From Gemmataceae bacterium (GTDB lineage Bacteria > Planctomycetota > Planctomycetia > Gemmatales > Gemmataceae), in NCBI GenBank assembly GCA_026419115.1, contig JAOAAA010000030.1, forward strand, positions 1 through 33,955: DNA of 33,955 bases. The letters are read 5' to 3'. This document shows, piece by piece, positions 32,767-33,955 of the stretch. A program made the position numbers and the translations under genes. Numbering within the stretch: the first letter of the stretch is position 1; every line of letters starts with the position of its first letter. The notes under the pieces are model-generated. The model did no database searches. It worked only from the letters and a program-made list of their open reading frames with translations, and was not told the origin of the DNA.

Positions 32767-32869
32767 TCCAAGGGGGGGAGCGATTCCATCCGTTCTGATG
32801 AAAAAATTCCCGCAGCCGTTGTGGGGCATCCACGCTGGCCCCGAGTAGGGAATAGTACCATTCCCAAAC

Positions 32870-33817
32870 CTACGCGTAACAAGTCCATTCGTTCAATCGC
32901 TCCATAATGTCACGTAAGACTTCCCGATCGCTTTCGGGTCGTGGTGGACTTTGTGGATGAGTAAGCGAGGACTGAATCCAACCCCGCAGATGAAGGAACA
33001 TCGCGGCCGAGTGTTTATAGGCCGGCACAGGGGGCCGAAATGCAAAGAAGCCCAGATATTGAATGAGATCGTTCAGTTCGTAAAAATCAGGGTGATTGTT
33101 TGCCCAAAGGCGGTCTCGTTTGGCAAAATGTTCTGGGCAAAAGGTACTTAATCCTAATAAATAATCGCTGCCATACATCACCATATCGATCGCCAGATCG
33201 TTCCCTGTTAGGACCAAAAACTCGGGCCGAACGCGATCCCGTAAATTCAACCTTTGCCATTCTAACCTTCGCTTTAAGGAAGAATGTTTCGCCCCATAAC
33301 AGGCAGGGATTTTCAAAAGCTGTTCGTAAAGGTCTAGCTCGTAAATTTTGCCAAAAGGCGCAAACGCCTGCCCCAGTTCAAAGGCCAAAAACCGATCACA
33401 CTCGCGGGCGATTTGCTCGTAGCTGTGGTAAATCCCTTGAGAATCTTGTTGAGTTAAGCCATACGATTGAAAAATAATGGGTGTTCCGCCATGAGTCTGT
33501 ATCGGGTCGATCGCACGTTGATAGGCGGAAAGCGAAAAAGGCTCGTGGGGCGCATCCTTTACAAAAGCCCCTGCGATATAGGGTTGCCCCTTCAGAAGAG
33601 ACGCGGTTCGCTTCAACACGGTTAAACGTGTGGATTCATCGATTAGATTTGCGTATCCCGTATCCATGTTGACCGCAGGGATCAATCCTGCAGAAACGGT
33701 CCGTATCAGGTGTTGCTCAAAACCGATCCAATCGACGTCCCCATTCTCTTGGAAAGGGAGCAAGATCGCACTCATTCCCGTAATCTTTCGACCTGTCTTG
33801 ACACTCGGAATCTGCAT
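32870..33817 (-). CDS. Dihydrodipicolinate synthase (DapA) family lyase/aldolase, divergent
   Basis: 315 residues from ATG 33817; a GTG at 33847 is in frame but that extension is encoded by 19-bp repeats and looks non-native. It is a TIM barrel of the DapA/N-acetylneuraminate lyase superfamily: [20 protein letters not shown], a substrate-binding region near [20 protein letters not shown] and the Schiff-base Lys177 in [15 protein letters not shown]. The usual GIKDSSG-type motif is altered to GAKHSS, and the motif after the lysine is unusually basic. The family usually makes or breaks a C-C bond next to a 2-oxo acid, but true DapA function is not assured. No lysine-pathway neighbours are present. 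It stands alone and faces the WD40 gene tail-to-tail. Confidence 0.85.
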   Translation of the reverse strand: MQIPSVKTGRKITGMSAILLPFQENGDVDWIGFEQHLIRTVSAGLIPAVNMDTGYANLIDESTRLTVLKRTASLLKGQPYIAGAFVKDAPHEPFSLSAYQRAIDPIQTHGGTPIIFQSYGLTQQDSQGIYHSYEQIARECDRFLAFELGQAFAPFGKIYELDLYEQLLKIPACYGAKHSSLKRRLEWQRLNLRDRVRPEFLVLTGNDLAIDMVMYGSDYLLGLSTFCPEHFAKRDRLWANNHPDFYELNDLIQYLGFFAFRPPVPAYKHSAAMFLHLRGWIQSSLTHPQSPPRPESDREVLRDIMERLNEWTCYA

Positions 33818-33823
33818 AATGTC

Positions 33824-33899
33824 ACCACGAATGCTTGCTTTTACCACAAACGCTTGCTTTCACAACAAATGCTCACACTCACCACGAATGCTTGACGAA
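33824..33899. repeat. Four imperfect 19-bp tandem repeats upstream of the DapA-like gene
   Basis: Units at 33824-33842, 33843-33861, 33862-33880 and 33881-33899 with consensus ACCACRAAYGCTTGCTTTY; units 1 and 2 are closest, unit 3 most degraded. They begin seven bases upstream of the preferred ATG, in the promoter or leader position. Beyond them only 37 genomic bases remain before the adapter. Confidence 0.85.
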
Positions 33900-33936
33900 A
33901 TTTCGGAAATTATCTCTCAAGAGCAAGCGGACATCG

Positions 33937-33955
33937 CTGTCTCTTATACACATCT
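33937..33955. other. Complete 19-bp Nextera transposon-end adapter (technical)
   Basis: CTGTCTCTTATACACATCT is the full Tn5 mosaic-end complement used in Nextera libraries. Together with 1-16 it shows the contig was not adapter-trimmed and ends artificially. Confidence 0.97.

Noticed and set aside
33824-33899. Possible CRISPR array because of regularly spaced repeats
   Set aside because: The units are head-to-tail with no spacers between them, only 19 bp long, and no cas gene is near.

Overview
The window looks like a chromosomal piece of a planctomycete, probably close to Gemmataceae. It carries several protein families that are strongly enriched in Planctomycetota: a DUF1552 protein, a PSCyt1/DUF1587/DUF1595/DUF1592/DUF1588/DUF1585 protein, a DUF1501 protein, a cytochrome-c/WD40 protein, a DUF1559 prepilin-like protein and a pilin-like anti-sigma candidate. 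No rRNA, tRNA, CRISPR array, plasmid replication or phage genes were seen. Both ends are Nextera transposon-end (adapter) sequence, so true genomic sequence runs from about 17 to 33936 and the contig ends are technical.

Layout. 17-3293: a truncated ABC-2 type ATPase (minus), then trpD followed by two lipoproteins (plus). 3351-7124: a minus-strand pair of exported proteins, the multi-DUF cytochrome-like protein and its DUF1552 partner. 7285-7894: a decayed IS5-like element, recognisable from inverted ends and a transposase with two stops and a large internal deletion. 8142-10429: a CapK/PaaK-like adenylate-forming enzyme overlapping a family 2 glycosyltransferase by one base, which looks like a surface-polysaccharide module. 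10470-14990 (minus): a large AsmA-like envelope protein followed by a PLP aminotransferase. The stretch from the IS remnant to about 15 kb is visibly richer in A+T than the rest.

15317-16502 (minus): a Nudix-like protein and a small DMT/YdcZ membrane protein. 16678-19532 (plus): an Hsp70-family protein, a strong stem-loop, a good promoter and an orphan ParA. 19907-20941 (minus): a DUF1559 prepilin-like protein with a rho-independent terminator. 21567-23779 (minus): 2-oxoacid dehydrogenase E1 alpha and beta. 24138-24316 (minus): a broken small zinc-ribbon gene absent from ordinary ORF calls. 24605-26209 (plus): an exported leucine-rich-repeat protein made of near-identical 72-bp units. 26319-27569 (minus): glutamate dehydrogenase. 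27850-29476 (minus): an ECF sigma factor and a membrane anti-sigma candidate whose outer part resembles a pseudopilin. 29712-32766 (plus): a DUF1501 protein and a cytochrome-c/WD40 protein. 32870-33817 (minus): a DapA-superfamily aldolase/lyase with 19-bp tandem repeats upstream.

Most genes are ordinary for the group. The points most worth a second look are the sigma/anti-sigma pair with a pilin-like sensor domain, the hidden zinc-ribbon pseudogene, the IS5 remnant beside the polysaccharide genes, the expanding LRR array, the frequent 8-10 nt poly-G/poly-C runs inside genes, and three short tandem or direct repeat sets touching gene ends. I did not find convincing evidence of a wholly new multi-gene system.
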